Shown piece by piece: positions 17,840 to 27,925 of a stretch of DNA of 64,000 bases. The position numbers and the translations under genes are program-made. The stretch is from Rhizobiales bacterium PAR1 (GTDB lineage: Bacteria; Pseudomonadota; Alphaproteobacteria; Rhizobiales; Beijerinckiaceae): positions 372,001 to 436,000 of the forward strand of contig NKIW01000002.1 in NCBI GenBank assembly GCA_002256205.1. The letters run 5' to 3'. Numbering within the stretch: position 1 is the first letter of the stretch; each line of letters begins with the position of its first letter. The notes below the pieces were generated by a model. It was given only the letters and a program-made list of their open reading frames with translations. It did no database searches and was not told where the DNA came from.

Positions 17840-17878
17840 CGAGGCGCATGAGAAAGCCGGGAAACTTCATGCGCCTCG
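17840..17878. repeat. Perfect 12-bp inverted repeat
   Basis: CGAGGCGCATGA (17840-17851) and TCATGCGCCTCG (17867-17878) are exact reverse complements around a 15-nt spacer. It sits between the stop of the secreted-protein gene and the terminator hairpin, so that transcript would end in two consecutive hairpins. Confidence 0.7.
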
Positions 17879-17924
17879 ATTGACGTTCAGATCGTCACGA
17901 GCCGTGCATCACACGACCAGTGCA

Positions 17925-18182
17925 TCACTTGCCGAGATTGGCATTGACCGCCGGGTCGTTGCTGGACTGGGTAGAGCCAGTCGCATGGCGGGTCATCGAC
18001 ATATGGCCCGACGACTGGGTGCCAAGCGCCTGAAAGCCATCAACAGAACCCGAATAGGTCTCCACCGCCGCCGGCGTCGTCGCGGTGACGAGCACGCCGT
18101 TCTGGCTCGACTCGGCACTCGCGAAAGCGGCGGTCGAAAGCAGCGTGGCAGCAGCGAAAGTGGCAGCGTAAATCGTCTTCAT
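17925..18182 (-). CDS. Small exported protein of unknown function
   Basis: 85 residues, not recognised. A clear Sec signal peptide (MKTIYAATFAAATLLSTAAF, cleavage near ASA-ES) leaves a mature protein of about 62 residues, rich in Ser, Thr and Gly and without cysteine. AGGAGAAAG lies just before ATG 18182; an upstream in-frame ATG at 18251 would bury the signal. Two hairpins follow the gene. Confidence 0.7.
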   Translation of the reverse strand: MKTIYAATFAAATLLSTAAFASAESSQNGVLVTATTPAAVETYSGSVDGFQALGTQSSGHMSMTRHATGSTQSSNDPAVNANLGK

Positions 18183-18380
18183 GGTCTTTCTCCTGAGTGA
18201 GGGACGCCCCGGAACGCATCGTCCTGATGCGCCCCGCTGGCCGTCGTTCATGAGAAGAACCTAGGCTTTTGCCTGCTCGCTGACCAATCAAGAGCGGGTG
18301 TTGATCCGTTCACGAAACTGGCGCGCTTCGTGAGCCATGATCACGCGCCGTTGAACGGCTTGCCTCTTGTTTGCCATCTT

Positions 18381-18402
18381 CGGGGAGGCTCGCGCCTCCC
18401 GG
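18381..18402 (-). terminator. Hairpin after acyl-CoA synthetase gene
   Basis: CGGGGAGGC and GCCTCCCGG form a 9-bp stem with one G-T pair around TCGC, about 12 nt past the stop at 18414. No T-tract follows on the minus strand, so it may be a weak terminator or a 3'-end stabiliser. Confidence 0.4.
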
Positions 18403-18413
18403 GATTCGCCGCT

Positions 18414-20057
18414 TCACAGCGCCTTGGCGCGTTCCCGCAGCACGTATTTCTGCACCTTTCCGGTGGAAGTCTTCGGTAAATCACCAAAAACCACAGTTCG
18501 TGGCGCCTTGAAGGTTGCGAGATGCTCACGGGCATAGGTGATGATCTCGCTCTGCGAGACCTCAGCCCCCGGCCGCAACTCGACGAAGGCGCAGGGGTGC
18601 TCGCCCCACTTCTCATCGGGACGCGCGACCACGGCGACCAGCATTACCGCCGGGTGTTTGAACAGCACCTCCTCAACCTCGATCGAGGAAATATTCTCCC
18701 CGCCCGAGATGATGATGTCCTTCGAGCGATCCTTGAGCTGGATGTAGCCATCAGGATGCATCACGGCGAGATCGCCGGAGTGGAACCAGCCGCCCGCGAA
18801 GGCTTCGTCGCTGGCCTTGGGGTTCTTGAGATAACCCTTCATAACGAGATTGCCGCGGAACATCACCTCGCCCATGGTCTGGCCATCCCACGGCACGGGC
18901 TGCATGGTCTCGGGGTCAAGCACCGTGAGGTCTTCAAGGCCGGGATAATTGACGCCCTGCCGCGCCATCAGCGGCGCGCGCTGCGCTTCCGGCAGTTCAT
19001 CCCATTCCGCCTTCCATTCATTGACGACGGCGGGGCCATAGACTTCCGTCAGCCCATAAACGTGAACCACCTCAAAGCCAGAGCGTGTCATCGCCGCGAG
19101 CACGGATTCGGGCGGCGGCGCCGCGGCAGTGATGAACTTCACCTTGTGATCGAGCGGCTTCTTGTCCTCATCCTTGGCATTAAGCAGCGCCGACATCACA
19201 ATCGGCGCACCGCAAAGGTGCGTCACGCCATGTTCGGCAATGGCGTCGAAAATCGCATTCGCCCGCACATGCCGGAGGCAGACATGCGTACCGACCACGG
19301 CGGAAAGCGCCCAGGGAAAGCACCAGCCGTTGCAGTGAAACATCGGCAGCGTCCAGAGATAGACCGGGTGCCGGCCGATATCGGTCGCAAGACTGTTGGC
19401 GAAACACATGAGATACGCCGAGCGATGCGAATAGACGACGCCCTTGGGATTGCCTGTCGTACCGGAGGTGTAATTCAGCGCAATCGCCTCCCACTCATCC
19501 GCAGGACGCGAGAAGGCGGCGTCAAGCTTGCCCGTGGTGCGGAACGTATCTGCGTTCTCGGTGAACAATACCGGCGGCGCCGCGTGCGAACCCGCTTCAT
19601 GCCATTCGGGATCACGAAGTTCGATAACACGCGGCGGATGCGCCATCTCCGCGAGCGCGGCCTTCAGCAGCCCGGAGAATTCGGTATCAACGAAGACGAT
19701 CTTCGCCTCACCATGTTCGAGAATGAACTGCACCATCGGCGCATCAAGACGGGTATTGATGGTGTTGAGGACGGCGCCGATCATCGGCGCGGCGTAATGC
19801 AGCTCAAGCATCAGCGGGATATTCGGCAGGAGTGCCGCAACCGTATCGCCATTGCCGATCCCGGCTTCACGTAGCGCAGACGCCATGCGGCGGCAGCGGG
19901 CGTAAAACTCGCCGTACGGCATCCGGAGATCACCATGGATGATCGCAATGCGCTCGGGAAACACTTTTGCGGCACGTTCGAGGAAGGAGACCGGCGTCAG
20001 CGGCTGGAAATTCGCCATGCGGCGATCAAGGTCGTGATCATAGGGGCTGCCGGTCAT
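18414..20057 (-). CDS. Acyl-CoA synthetase (AMP-forming, medium/long-chain type)
   Basis: 547 residues of the ANL superfamily, which activates a carboxylic acid to acyl-AMP and then acyl-CoA. Motifs: P-loop YTSGTTGNPKGVVYSHRS, A5 region HVYGLTEVYGP, hinge HSGDLAVMHPDGYIQLKDR and the C-terminal lysine region PKTSTGKVQKYVLRE. The overall pattern resembles AlkK-type fatty acid ligases, but the exact acid cannot be read. I chose ATG 20057 (GGAGG about 6 nt upstream); ATG 20069 has its purine tract too close. Single gene, divergent from tkt. Confidence 0.9.
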   Translation of the reverse strand: MTGSPYDHDLDRRMANFQPLTPVSFLERAAKVFPERIAIIHGDLRMPYGEFYARCRRMASALREAGIGNGDTVAALLPNIPLMLELHYAAPMIGAVLNTINTRLDAPMVQFILEHGEAKIVFVDTEFSGLLKAALAEMAHPPRVIELRDPEWHEAGSHAAPPVLFTENADTFRTTGKLDAAFSRPADEWEAIALNYTSGTTGNPKGVVYSHRSAYLMCFANSLATDIGRHPVYLWTLPMFHCNGWCFPWALSAVVGTHVCLRHVRANAIFDAIAEHGVTHLCGAPIVMSALLNAKDEDKKPLDHKVKFITAAAPPPESVLAAMTRSGFEVVHVYGLTEVYGPAVVNEWKAEWDELPEAQRAPLMARQGVNYPGLEDLTVLDPETMQPVPWDGQTMGEVMFRGNLVMKGYLKNPKASDEAFAGGWFHSGDLAVMHPDGYIQLKDRSKDIIISGGENISSIEVEEVLFKHPAVMLVAVVARPDEKWGEHPCAFVELRPGAEVSQSEIITYAREHLATFKAPRTVVFGDLPKTSTGKVQKYVLRERAKAL

Positions 20058-20195
20058 TCTATCCTCCATCTCCCTCTAGAGGGGCATTTCATGAACCCGG
20101 TTTTGCCGGATTTTCCATGATGATTTCTGTCATGGTTCCGACAGACAGTCGTTGAAGTCGGCCCTCCGCACAAGATCACACCGCTTTTAGCCCTG

Positions 20196-20207
20196 AATTG
20201 ATCAATT
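20196..20207. promoter_or_regulatory. 12-bp palindrome upstream of tkt
   Basis: AATTGATCAATT is a perfect palindrome 83 nt before the tkt ATG, in the 232-bp gap between divergent acyl-CoA synthetase and tkt genes. A repeated CGAAGGCGCG also occurs twice before tkt. It could be an operator for the central-carbon operon. No regulator is identifiable. Confidence 0.3.
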
Positions 20208-20289
20208 GGACCTTCGATCTGATTGACTCGAAGGCGCGGACTGTTAACGAAGGCGCGAATGCAATCTGACCCTCAGGAATAGGTTCAAC

Positions 20290-22272
20290 ATGCTCGATCG
20301 TGCCAAACACGACGCGATGGCCAACGCCATTCGTGCGCTCTCCATGGATGCGGTGGAAGCCGCGAAATCCGGGCATCCCGGCTTGCCGATGGGCGCCGCC
20401 GATATCGCGACCGTGCTCTTCCGCGATCACCTGAAGTATGACCCCACTGATCCGAAGTGGCCGGACCGCGATCGCTTCATCCTCTCCGCCGGTCACGGCT
20501 CGATGCTGCTCTACTCGCTCCTCCACCTCATCGGAGTGAAGGGTGTGAGCCTCGATGATCTCAAGGCCTTCCGCCAGCTTGGCTCGAAAACGCCGGGCCA
20601 TCCGGAATATGGCCATACCGAGGGCGTCGAGACCACCACCGGCCCGCTCGGGCAGGGTCTTGCGATGAGCGTCGGCTTCGCACTCGGCGAGCGTTTGCTG
20701 GCGCATCGCTTCGGCAAGCTTGTCGATCACATGACCTACGTCCTCGCCTCCGACGGCGATCTGATGGAAGGCATCTCTCAGGAAGCGATCACGCTCGCTG
20801 GCCACCTTAAGCTCAACAAGCTCGTCGTCCTCTGGGATGACAACGGCATCTCGATTGATGGACCGCTCTCGGTGTCCGATACCACCGACCAGTTGAAGCG
20901 CTTTGAAAGCGCCGGCTGGGCCGCGAGCCGCGTCGACGGGCATGATCCGGTCGCAATCTCGAAAGCCATCGAGGCCGCGAAGAAGTCGGACAAGCCGGTC
21001 CTCATCGCCTGCGTCACCACCATCGGTTACGGCTCGCCGAACAAGGCTGGCAAGTCCTCCTCGCATGGCTCGCCCCTTGGTGCGGATGAACTCAAGGCGA
21101 CCAAGGAAAAGCTTGGCTGGAAGCACGGCCCGTTTGAAATTCCGGCTGATACCCGCGCCCTCTGGGCCGAAACCGGCAAGCGTGGCGCTGCGGCCCGTAC
21201 AGAATGGCTCAAGCGCTATGAGGCCAAACCCAAGACCAAGGCCGCCTTTGACGCCGCGCTCTCGGGCGATCTGCCGAAGGCTTACACCAAGGCGATGAAG
21301 GCGCTCAAAGCCGAAGCCGCTGCCAAGCCGCAGGAGGTCGCAACGCGGCGCGCCGGCGAAATCACGCTTGAGCATATCTCCCCGGTTCTCCCGGAGCTCA
21401 TCTCGGGTTCGGCAGACCTCACCGGCTCGAACAACACCAAGACCAAGGACATGGGCATCGTGAAGCCCGGCGATTTCTCGGGTCGCTTTGTTCATTATGG
21501 CATCCGCGAACACGCCATGGCTGCCGCGATGAACGGCATGGCCCTCCATGGCGGCCTCATCCCGGCATCGGGCACCTTCCTTGTGTTCTCGGATTACTGC
21601 CGCCCCTCGATCCGCCTTTCGGCCCTGATGAACCAGCGCGTTGTTTACGTCATGACGCATGATTCCATCGGCGTCGGCGAGGATGGCCCGACCCATCAGC
21701 CGGTCGAGCACGTCGCAGCGCTGCGGGCGATCCCGAACTGTGATGTCTTCCGCCCCTGCGATCTCACCGAAACGGCTGAAAGCTGGGATTGCGCGCTTCT
21801 CAACAAGTCAGGCCCTTCAGTGCTGGCGCTGACCCGTCAGAACCTGCCGCAGCTACGCAAGGATGCTGGCACGAAGAACCTCACCGCGCTCGGCGCCTAC
21901 GAACTGATGGGCGCCGATGGCCGCGCCGATGTCACGCTCTTTGCCTCGGGGTCGGAAGTCAGCCTCGCGGTCAAGGCACGCTCCATGCTGCTCGCCGAGG
22001 GCATCCTCGCCCGCATCGTCTCGGTGCCGTCGATTGATCGCTTCCTTGCCCAGCCGGAAACCTACCGCAAGAAGATCATCGGCCGCGCAAAGGTGAAAAT
22101 CGGCATCGAAGCCGGCATTCGCCTTGGTTGGGACGCGATCATCGGTTCCGATGGCATCTTCATCGGCATGGAAGGCTTCGGCGCCTCGGGTCCGGCCGCC
22201 AAGGTTTACCAACATTTCGGAATCACCGCCGAAGCGATCGTTTCTGCGGCGAAAGGCAAATTGCAGCGCTGA
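20290..22272 (+). CDS. tkt: Transketolase
   Basis: Thiamine-diphosphate enzyme that moves two-carbon units between sugar phosphates (pentose phosphate pathway, and the Calvin cycle where present). 660 residues, full family length. Signatures: [16 protein letters not shown] motif region [13 protein letters not shown], and the pyrimidine-domain motif [16 protein letters not shown]. First gene of the tkt-gap-X-pgk-fba run. An 18-nt-period duplication of AAGGCGCCATTC follows the stop (22278-22307). Confidence 0.97.
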   Translation: MLDRAKHDAMANAIRALSMDAVEAAKSGHPGLPMGAADIATVLFRDHLKYDPTDPKWPDRDRFILSAGHGSMLLYSLLHLIGVKGVSLDDLKAFRQLGSKTPGHPEYGHTEGVETTTGPLGQGLAMSVGFALGERLLAHRFGKLVDHMTYVLASDGDLMEGISQEAITLAGHLKLNKLVVLWDDNGISIDGPLSVSDTTDQLKRFESAGWAASRVDGHDPVAISKAIEAAKKSDKPVLIACVTTIGYGSPNKAGKSSSHGSPLGADELKATKEKLGWKHGPFEIPADTRALWAETGKRGAAARTEWLKRYEAKPKTKAAFDAALSGDLPKAYTKAMKALKAEAAAKPQEVATRRAGEITLEHISPVLPELISGSADLTGSNNTKTKDMGIVKPGDFSGRFVHYGIREHAMAAAMNGMALHGGLIPASGTFLVFSDYCRPSIRLSALMNQRVVYVMTHDSIGVGEDGPTHQPVEHVAALRAIPNCDVFRPCDLTETAESWDCALLNKSGPSVLALTRQNLPQLRKDAGTKNLTALGAYELMGADGRADVTLFASGSEVSLAVKARSMLLAEGILARIVSVPSIDRFLAQPETYRKKIIGRAKVKIGIEAGIRLGWDAIIGSDGIFIGMEGFGASGPAAKVYQHFGITAEAIVSAAKGKLQR

Positions 22273-22277
22273 AGATT

Positions 22278-22307
22278 AAGGCGCCATTCAGGTTGAAGGC
22301 GCCATTC
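22278..22307. repeat. Short direct repeat between tkt and gap
   Basis: AAGGCGCCATTC occurs at 22278-22289 and again at 22296-22307, a period of 18 nt. It lies in the 90-bp tkt-gap spacer. No function is evident. Confidence 0.5.
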
Positions 22308-22362
22308 GGCGTTCCATCGGGATTTTCGGGTCCAGTGGATCCCTAGGGTCAAGGAGAGAAAA

Positions 22363-23370
22363 ATGGCTGTGAAGGTAGCGATCAACGGTTTCGGGCGCAT
22401 CGGGCGCAATGTTCTGCGCGCTATCGTGGAATCGGGCCGCAAGGATATCCAGGTCGTCGCGATCAACGATCTCGGCCCGGTGGAAACCAACGCGCATCTC
22501 TTCCGCTTTGACTCGGTGCACGGCAAGTTCAACGGCAAGGTGACCGTCGACGGTGACACCATCGACGTCGGCACTGGTCCGATCAAGGTTACCGCGATCC
22601 GCAACCCTGCCGAGCTGCCGCATAAGGCGCTGGGCGTGGACATCGCGCTCGAATGCACCGGCATCTTCGTCTCCCGTGACAAGGCCGCAGCGCATCTCGA
22701 AGCCGGTGCCAAGCGCGTTCTGGTTTCCGCTCCGTGTGACGGCGCGGACCTCACGGTCGTCTACGGCGTCAACCACCAGAAGCTGACGAAGGATCACCTC
22801 GTGATCTCGAACGCTTCCTGCACGACCAACTGCCTCGCGCCGGTCGCCAAGGTGCTCAATGACCTCATCGGCATCGAGCGCGGCATGATGACGACGATCC
22901 ATTCCTACACCGGCGACCAGCCGACGCTCGACACCATGCACAAGGATCTCTATCGCGGTCGCGCAGCTGCGCTCTCGATGATCCCGACCTCGACCGGTGC
23001 CGCCAAGGCCGTCGGCCTCGTCCTGCCGGAACTCAACGGCAAGCTCGACGGCGGCGCGATCCGCGTGCCCACCCCGAACGTTTCGGTGGTCGATCTCAAG
23101 TTCCTCGCCAAGCGCGAGACCTCGAAGGACGAGATCAACGCCGCGATCAAGGCGGCGGCTGATGGTCCGCTCAAGGGCATCCTCGGCTACACTACAGCGC
23201 CGAATGTCTCGATCGACTTCAACCATGATCCGCATTCCTCGGTCTTCCACATGGACCAGACCAAGGTCATGGGCGGCACGCTTGTTTCTATCCTCTCCTG
23301 GTACGACAACGAGTGGGGCTTCTCGAATCGCATGTCGGACACCGCCGTCGCGATCTCGAAGCTGATCTAA
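22363..23370 (+). CDS. gap: Type I glyceraldehyde-3-phosphate dehydrogenase
   Basis: 335 residues; oxidises glyceraldehyde-3-phosphate to 1,3-bisphosphoglycerate. N-terminal NAD loop [14 protein letters not shown], with aspartate in INDLG that usually favours NAD+. The catalytic cysteine C153 is in [12 protein letters not shown]. The C-terminal [13 protein letters not shown] motif is intact. A strong AAGGAGAGA precedes the ATG. Followed after 25 nt by a small membrane gene, then pgk. Confidence 0.97.
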   Translation: MAVKVAINGFGRIGRNVLRAIVESGRKDIQVVAINDLGPVETNAHLFRFDSVHGKFNGKVTVDGDTIDVGTGPIKVTAIRNPAELPHKALGVDIALECTGIFVSRDKAAAHLEAGAKRVLVSAPCDGADLTVVYGVNHQKLTKDHLVISNASCTTNCLAPVAKVLNDLIGIERGMMTTIHSYTGDQPTLDTMHKDLYRGRAAALSMIPTSTGAAKAVGLVLPELNGKLDGGAIRVPTPNVSVVDLKFLAKRETSKDEINAAIKAAADGPLKGILGYTTAPNVSIDFNHDPHSSVFHMDQTKVMGGTLVSILSWYDNEWGFSNRMSDTAVAISKLI

Positions 23371-23395
23371 CCCAACACCAGAGCAGGAGCCGGCC

Positions 23396-23770
23396 ATGAG
23401 TGATCGTATCGAACCCACTGTTGATCCGACCGCCGAGCCGGCTTCGCCGCCCCGCGCCGCGCCGAAATCCGCCCTCGACCAGCTCAGCCGGATCGAGGAA
23501 AAGGCGGCGCGGATCGAGGAAAAATTCGCCCGCTATGAAGCCGTGTTCGGCCGCGTTGAGAACCGTCTCGACGCCGCCGCCCAGCGCGTCGAGATCGCCG
23601 CAAAATCGGTCGATGCGGTGGAGCTGGCAACCGAGGTGTCCGCCCTCCGCGCCAAGGTCGAGAAGGTTCCCGGCTTTGCCGCCCTTGTGACGACGGCGTT
23701 CGTCACTGCTGTCACGACGACGGTTCTCCTTATTCTTGTTCTGAAATTTGCGCCCGGCCTCCTGAAATGA
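23396..23770 (+). CDS. Small coiled-coil protein with C-terminal membrane helix, between gap and pgk
   Basis: 124 residues, function unknown. Parts seen: a Pro/Ala-rich start (1-25), a charged coiled coil (about 27-90: [20 protein letters not shown], then [20 protein letters not shown]), and one C-terminal hydrophobic helix (about 98-120: [20 protein letters not shown]). The stop overlaps the pgk start (ATGA, 23767-23770), so it is co-translated with pgk. CAGGAG precedes the ATG. A tail-anchored protein that could tether glycolytic enzymes to the membrane is an attractive but untested idea. Confidence 0.8.
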   Translation: MSDRIEPTVDPTAEPASPPRAAPKSALDQLSRIEEKAARIEEKFARYEAVFGRVENRLDAAAQRVEIAAKSVDAVELATEVSALRAKVEKVPGFAALVTTAFVTAVTTTVLLILVLKFAPGLLK

Positions 23771-24972
23771 CCTTCAAGACCCTCGACGACCTCTCCCCCA
23801 AGGGCAAGCGCGTGCTTGTCCGCGTTGATCTCAACGTGCCGATGGAAAATGGCCGCGTCACCGATGGCACCCGCCTCGACCGCATCCTCCCGACGCTGAA
23901 GGACATCACGGACCACGGCGGCAAGGTGATCCTGCTGGCGCATTTTGGTCGTCCCAAGGGTGAGACCTTCGAGGAACGTGCCAACGAGAAGGAAAGCCTC
24001 GCACCGGTCGCGAAGGAACTCGCCGCCCGCCTCGGCAAACCGATCGCTTTTGCGGCAAATTGCATCGGCGCAGCTGCCGAAAACGCTGTCGCCGCGATGA
24101 AAGACGGCGATGTTCTTTGTCTTGAGAACACCCGGTTTCATAAGGCCGAAGAGAAGAACGGCGCGGATTTCATCGCCGCGCTTGCCAAACTCGGCGACGC
24201 CTATGTCAACGATGCCTTTTCCGCCGCGCACCGCGCCCATGCGACCACGGAAGGCCTTGCGCGCGCGCTGCCGGCCTATGCTGGTCGCACGATGGAAGCC
24301 GAACTCAAAGCGCTCGACGCCGCGCTGGGCACCCCCAAGCGCCCGGTCATGGCGATTGTCGGCGGTGCCAAGGTGTCGACCAAGCTCGACCTTCTCGGCA
24401 ACCTCGTCACAAAGGTCGATTGCCTCGTGATCGGCGGCGGCATGGCCAATACCTTCCTTGCCGCGCGTGGGCTGAAGGTCGGCAAGTCGCTCTGTGAGCA
24501 TGATCTGGCCGAAACCGCCCGTGAAATCGAGAAGAAGGCCAAAGCGGCAGGCTGCGACATCCTGCTCCCGACCGATGGCCTGATGGCGAAGGAATTCAAG
24601 GCGAACCCGCCCTATCGCGCGGCCTCCGTGAACGAGGTGGCCGACGACGAGATGATCCTCGACGCCGGGCCGGATTCAGCCAAAGCCGTGATCGAGAGGC
24701 TCAGCAGCATGAAAACGCTGGTCTGGAACGGCCCCCTCGGTGCCTTCGAGATCGCGCCTTTTGATACCGCGACCGTCGCGGTTGCCAAGGCCGCCGCCGC
24801 ACTCGCGAAAGCCGGCAAGCTCATCGCGGTGGCGGGCGGCGGCGACACGGTTTCCGCGCTCAACCACGCCGGCGTGGCGGATGACATGACTTATATCTCG
24901 ACCGCTGGCGGCGCCTTCCTCGAATGGATGGAAGGTAAGGAATTGCCGGGGGTCAAGGCGCTCGGCGCCTGA
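23767..24972 (+). CDS. pgk: Phosphoglycerate kinase
   Basis: 401 residues; transfers phosphate from 1,3-bisphosphoglycerate to ADP. The N-domain has [15 protein letters not shown] and HFGRPKGE; the C-domain nucleotide loop reads [13 protein letters not shown], with [14 protein letters not shown] in between. The start overlaps the preceding gene's stop by 4 nt, indicating translational coupling. Part of the glycolytic cluster. Confidence 0.97.
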   Translation: MTFKTLDDLSPKGKRVLVRVDLNVPMENGRVTDGTRLDRILPTLKDITDHGGKVILLAHFGRPKGETFEERANEKESLAPVAKELAARLGKPIAFAANCIGAAAENAVAAMKDGDVLCLENTRFHKAEEKNGADFIAALAKLGDAYVNDAFSAAHRAHATTEGLARALPAYAGRTMEAELKALDAALGTPKRPVMAIVGGAKVSTKLDLLGNLVTKVDCLVIGGGMANTFLAARGLKVGKSLCEHDLAETAREIEKKAKAAGCDILLPTDGLMAKEFKANPPYRAASVNEVADDEMILDAGPDSAKAVIERLSSMKTLVWNGPLGAFEIAPFDTATVAVAKAAAALAKAGKLIAVAGGGDTVSALNHAGVADDMTYISTAGGAFLEWMEGKELPGVKALGA

Positions 24973-25012
24973 TCCTGCGACAGACAACATCTCGACTGGA
25001 GGAACACGACCC

Positions 25013-26080
25013 ATGGCCCGCATCACCCTTCGCCAGCTTCTCGATCACGCCGCCGAAAATGATTACGGCGTACCGGCATTCAATATCAACAACATGGAGC
25101 AGGCGCTCGCGATCATGGCTGCCGCCGACGCGACCGACGCCCCGGTGATCATTCAGGCGAGCCGCGGCGCGCGCTCCTACGCCAACGACATCATGCTCAA
25201 GCACATGATGGACGCAGTGACCGAAATCTACCCGCATATCCCGGTCTGCGTGCATCTTGACCACGGCAACGAGCCGGCGACCTGCATGACCGCGATTCAG
25301 GCCGGTTTCACCTCGGTGATGATGGACGGTTCGTTGAAAGCCGATGGCAAAACCCCCGGCGATTGGGATTACAACGTCGGCGTCACCAAGGCTGTCACCG
25401 ACATGAGCCACCTTGGTGGCATCTCGGTTGAGGGCGAACTCGGCGTGCTCGGCTCGCTCGAGACCGGCGAGGGCGAGAAAGAAGACGGCCACGGCGCCGA
25501 GGGCAAGCTCTCCCACGACCAGTTGCTCACCAACCCGGATGAAGCGGTCAAGTTTGTGAAAGAAACCAAGGTCGATGCACTCGCCATCGCCATGGGTACC
25601 AGCCACGGCGCCTACAAGTTCACCCGCAAGCCGGATGGCAAGGTGCTGGCAATGAACGTGATCGAGGAGATTCACAAGAAGCTCCCGAACACCCACCTCG
25701 TGATGCACGGCTCCTCCTCGGTGCCGCAGGACCTTCAGGACATCATCAACGCCTATGGCGGTAAGATGAAGCCGACCTGGGGCGTGCCGGTCGAGGAAAT
25801 CCAGCGCGGCATCAAGCATGGCGTGCGCAAGATCAACATCGACACCGACAACCGCATGGCGATGACCGGCCAGATCCGCAAGATCCTCTCGGAAAGCCCG
25901 TCGGAATTCGATCCGCGCAAGTATCTCAAGCCAGCGATGGAAGCCATGACCGCGCTCTGCAAGCAGCGCCTCGAGGAGTTCAACACCGCTGGGCAAGCCT
26001 CGAAGATCAAGAAGATCATCACCCTCGCTGACATGGCGAAGCTCTACGCCAAGGGCGCGCTTGATCCCAAGATCGCCTGA
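25013..26080 (+). CDS. fba: Class II fructose-bisphosphate aldolase
   Basis: 355 residues; zinc-dependent cleavage or condensation of fructose-1,6-bisphosphate (often also sedoheptulose bisphosphate). Zinc ligand and catalytic motifs: [14 protein letters not shown], the GELGVLG loop, HGSSSVPQ and [25 protein letters not shown] precedes the ATG. Last enzyme of the tkt-gap-X-pgk-fba cluster and followed by a strong terminator. Confidence 0.97.
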   Translation: MARITLRQLLDHAAENDYGVPAFNINNMEQALAIMAAADATDAPVIIQASRGARSYANDIMLKHMMDAVTEIYPHIPVCVHLDHGNEPATCMTAIQAGFTSVMMDGSLKADGKTPGDWDYNVGVTKAVTDMSHLGGISVEGELGVLGSLETGEGEKEDGHGAEGKLSHDQLLTNPDEAVKFVKETKVDALAIAMGTSHGAYKFTRKPDGKVLAMNVIEEIHKKLPNTHLVMHGSSSVPQDLQDIINAYGGKMKPTWGVPVEEIQRGIKHGVRKINIDTDNRMAMTGQIRKILSESPSEFDPRKYLKPAMEAMTALCKQRLEEFNTAGQASKIKKIITLADMAKLYAKGALDPKIA

Positions 26081-26098
26081 GGCTTTTTCATTGAACCG

Positions 26099-26140
26099 TC
26101 AAAGGCGGATGCCCGGGGGCATTCGCCTTTTTTCGTTTTT
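26099..26140 (+). terminator. Rho-independent terminator after fba
   Basis: AAAGGCGGATGCCC and GGGCATTCGCCTTT pair over 14 bases with one mismatch and are followed by TTTTCGTTTTT. It lies about 20 nt after the fba stop and probably closes the glycolytic operon. Confidence 0.85.
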
Positions 26141-26151
26141 GTGCCATAGTC

Positions 26152-26178
26152 CGACTGCCTTTGTTGCAAAGGCAGTCG
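26152..26178. repeat. Perfect 12-bp inverted repeat in the ThiE-like leader
   Basis: CGACTGCCTTTG (26152-26163) and CAAAGGCAGTCG (26167-26178) flank a 3-nt spacer. It follows the fba terminator and precedes the ThiE-like start by 83 nt. As RNA it would form a very stable hairpin without a T-tract; as DNA it could be an operator. Confidence 0.6.
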
Positions 26179-26260
26179 CAAGGGCAAACGCCCGCCCGAG
26201 CTTATGCGAGGGACTCGCTTGCATTTGACAACTCAAAGGCAAGCGACAAAGAAGAAACCC

Positions 26261-26902
26261 ATGATCCCGCAATTTTATCTCATCACCCCGCCGATTTCTG
26301 ACGCCCTGGCCTTCCGCGCCAAGCTCGAACCCGTGCTCTCGACGGGCGCGATCGACGTGCTGCTCGCGCGCTTCGCGGCGACAACGGACCTTGAACTCAA
26401 GGGCCCGGCGGCATCGCTCAAAAGCGTCGTGCAGGAAGCAGGCGTCGCCATGCTGATCGACCTTCCCGCTGACGCGCGCTTCGTCGCACGGCTCGGGCTC
26501 GATGGCGTGCATGTGACCAAGCCCGGCCCAGAGCTTGACGAAGCCGTCGAGGCCCTCAAGCCGGATCGCATCATCGGCATCGGCGGCCTCAAGGCACGCC
26601 ACGACGCGATGGAAGCGGGCGAGAAGGACATCGACTACGTGATGTTCGGCGAACCCCGCCCGGACGGCACCGTACCGCCTGTTGCGCAGACGGTCGAGCG
26701 CGCCGAATGGTGGGCAACGATCTTCACGATGCCCTGCGTCGCCTATGCCGAAAATCTCGAAGCGGTCACCGCGCTCGCCGCCACCGGCTGCGAATTCATC
26801 GCACTCGGCCCCTGGGTTTTCGAAGCCTCCGACCCGGCGGAAACCGTTGCCGAGGCGCGGCGGCTCGCCAAGGCCAAAGTGTTGAGCCAGACCACACCCT
26901 AA
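26261..26902 (+). CDS. Thiamine-phosphate synthase family protein (ThiE/TenI-like)
   Basis: 213 residues with a TIM-barrel ThiE/TenI fold. Visible features: FYLITPPISD at the N-terminus, LGLDGVHVTKPG (compare GADGVHLGQ of ThiE), IIGIGGLKARHDAMEAGEKD and a C-terminal EFIALGPWVFE phosphate-binding region. The usual ThiE catalytic set is only partly conserved, and no other thi gene is near. It may be a ThiE paralogue with another role. Start ATG 26261 was chosen where homology begins. Confidence 0.75.
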   Translation: MIPQFYLITPPISDALAFRAKLEPVLSTGAIDVLLARFAATTDLELKGPAASLKSVVQEAGVAMLIDLPADARFVARLGLDGVHVTKPGPELDEAVEALKPDRIIGIGGLKARHDAMEAGEKDIDYVMFGEPRPDGTVPPVAQTVERAEWWATIFTMPCVAYAENLEAVTALAATGCEFIALGPWVFEASDPAETVAEARRLAKAKVLSQTTP

Positions 26903-26994
26903 GGCACACCCGACATCGCGGCTTGCCTTCCAGCTGATTTTCCCTCAACAGGCGGGTTCAAGTTTCCTCCCGCTGTTTTCACGGATACCCCCTG

Positions 26995-27807
26995 ATGATC
27001 CGCACCCCGCTGATGAATGTGATGGTCGCTGCCGCCATCAAGGCCGGCAAATCCCTGCGCCGTGACTTTGCCGAACTGCCCTCCCTGACCATCTCGCGCA
27101 AAGGTCCGGGCGATTTCGTGACCGAAGCGGATAAGAAATCCGAGCGCATCCTGTTTCAGGAGCTTGAACGCGCCCGCCCCGGTTACGGTTTTCTGATGGA
27201 AGAAGGCGGCGTTTTCGAAGGCACCGACAAATCACACCGCTTCATCATCGATCCGCTCGATGGGACGACGAATTTCCTCCACGCTATCCCGCAGTTCGCG
27301 ATTTCGATCGGTCTTGAGCGCGAGGATGAGGTCGTGGCCGGCCTCGTCTACAATCCTGTTACCGAGGAAATGTTCGTCGCCGAGAAGGGCATGGGCGCTT
27401 TTGTTCAGGGCGCGACCAGCCGCGATAACTATCGCCTGCGCGTTTCGCCGCGCACCGAATTCGCCGATGCCGTCGTCGGCTGCGGCATTCCCCATGCCGG
27501 ACGCGGGGATCATGGTGAGTTCGTGCGCGAACTCGCGGGCATCATGTCGCGCTGTGCGGGTGTGCGCCGTATGGGCGCGGCAGCGCTCGATCTCGCCTTT
27601 GTCGCCGCAGGCCGGCTTGAGGGCTTCTGGGAGCGCAATCTCTCGCCGTGGGATATGGCGGCTGGCATCATTCTCGTGCGCGAAGCCGGTGGTTTTGCCA
27701 GCGCGCCGGATGGCTCGAACCGCATGTTCGAGACCCGCGATATCGTCGCGGGCAACGAAATGGCGCATCACGCGCTGCGCAAGGCACTCGCCGACGCGAA
27801 AGCCTGA
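26995..27807 (+). CDS. Inositol monophosphatase family protein (SuhB/CysQ superfamily)
   Basis: 270 residues. The metal-dependent phosphatase motifs are complete: EADKKSE, MEEGG, DPLDGTTNFLHAIPQFAISI and WDMAAGIILVREAGG. The family hydrolyses inositol monophosphate and related phosphates, and E. coli SuhB also acts in rRNA antitermination. The exact substrate is not readable. It stands 92 nt after the ThiE-like gene and before the MotA-like gene. Confidence 0.93.
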   Translation: MIRTPLMNVMVAAAIKAGKSLRRDFAELPSLTISRKGPGDFVTEADKKSERILFQELERARPGYGFLMEEGGVFEGTDKSHRFIIDPLDGTTNFLHAIPQFAISIGLEREDEVVAGLVYNPVTEEMFVAEKGMGAFVQGATSRDNYRLRVSPRTEFADAVVGCGIPHAGRGDHGEFVRELAGIMSRCAGVRRMGAAALDLAFVAAGRLEGFWERNLSPWDMAAGIILVREAGGFASAPDGSNRMFETRDIVAGNEMAHHALRKALADAKA

Positions 27808-27925
27808 TTGCGGCTTTAGCCCGGCCCTCACCTCTTTGCCGGTTGCCAAGCGCACGCGAACAGTCTTGATTACGCCATGCGTGACGGCAGAACTGTCGGG
27901 CGCGCGAGGTCTGTCGGGAGTGATC

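Noticed and set aside
20176-21711. 511-codon open frame on the strand opposite tkt
   Set aside because: High-GC shadow of a well-conserved transketolase; the translated sequence is Arg/His/Gly-rich and has no family resemblance.
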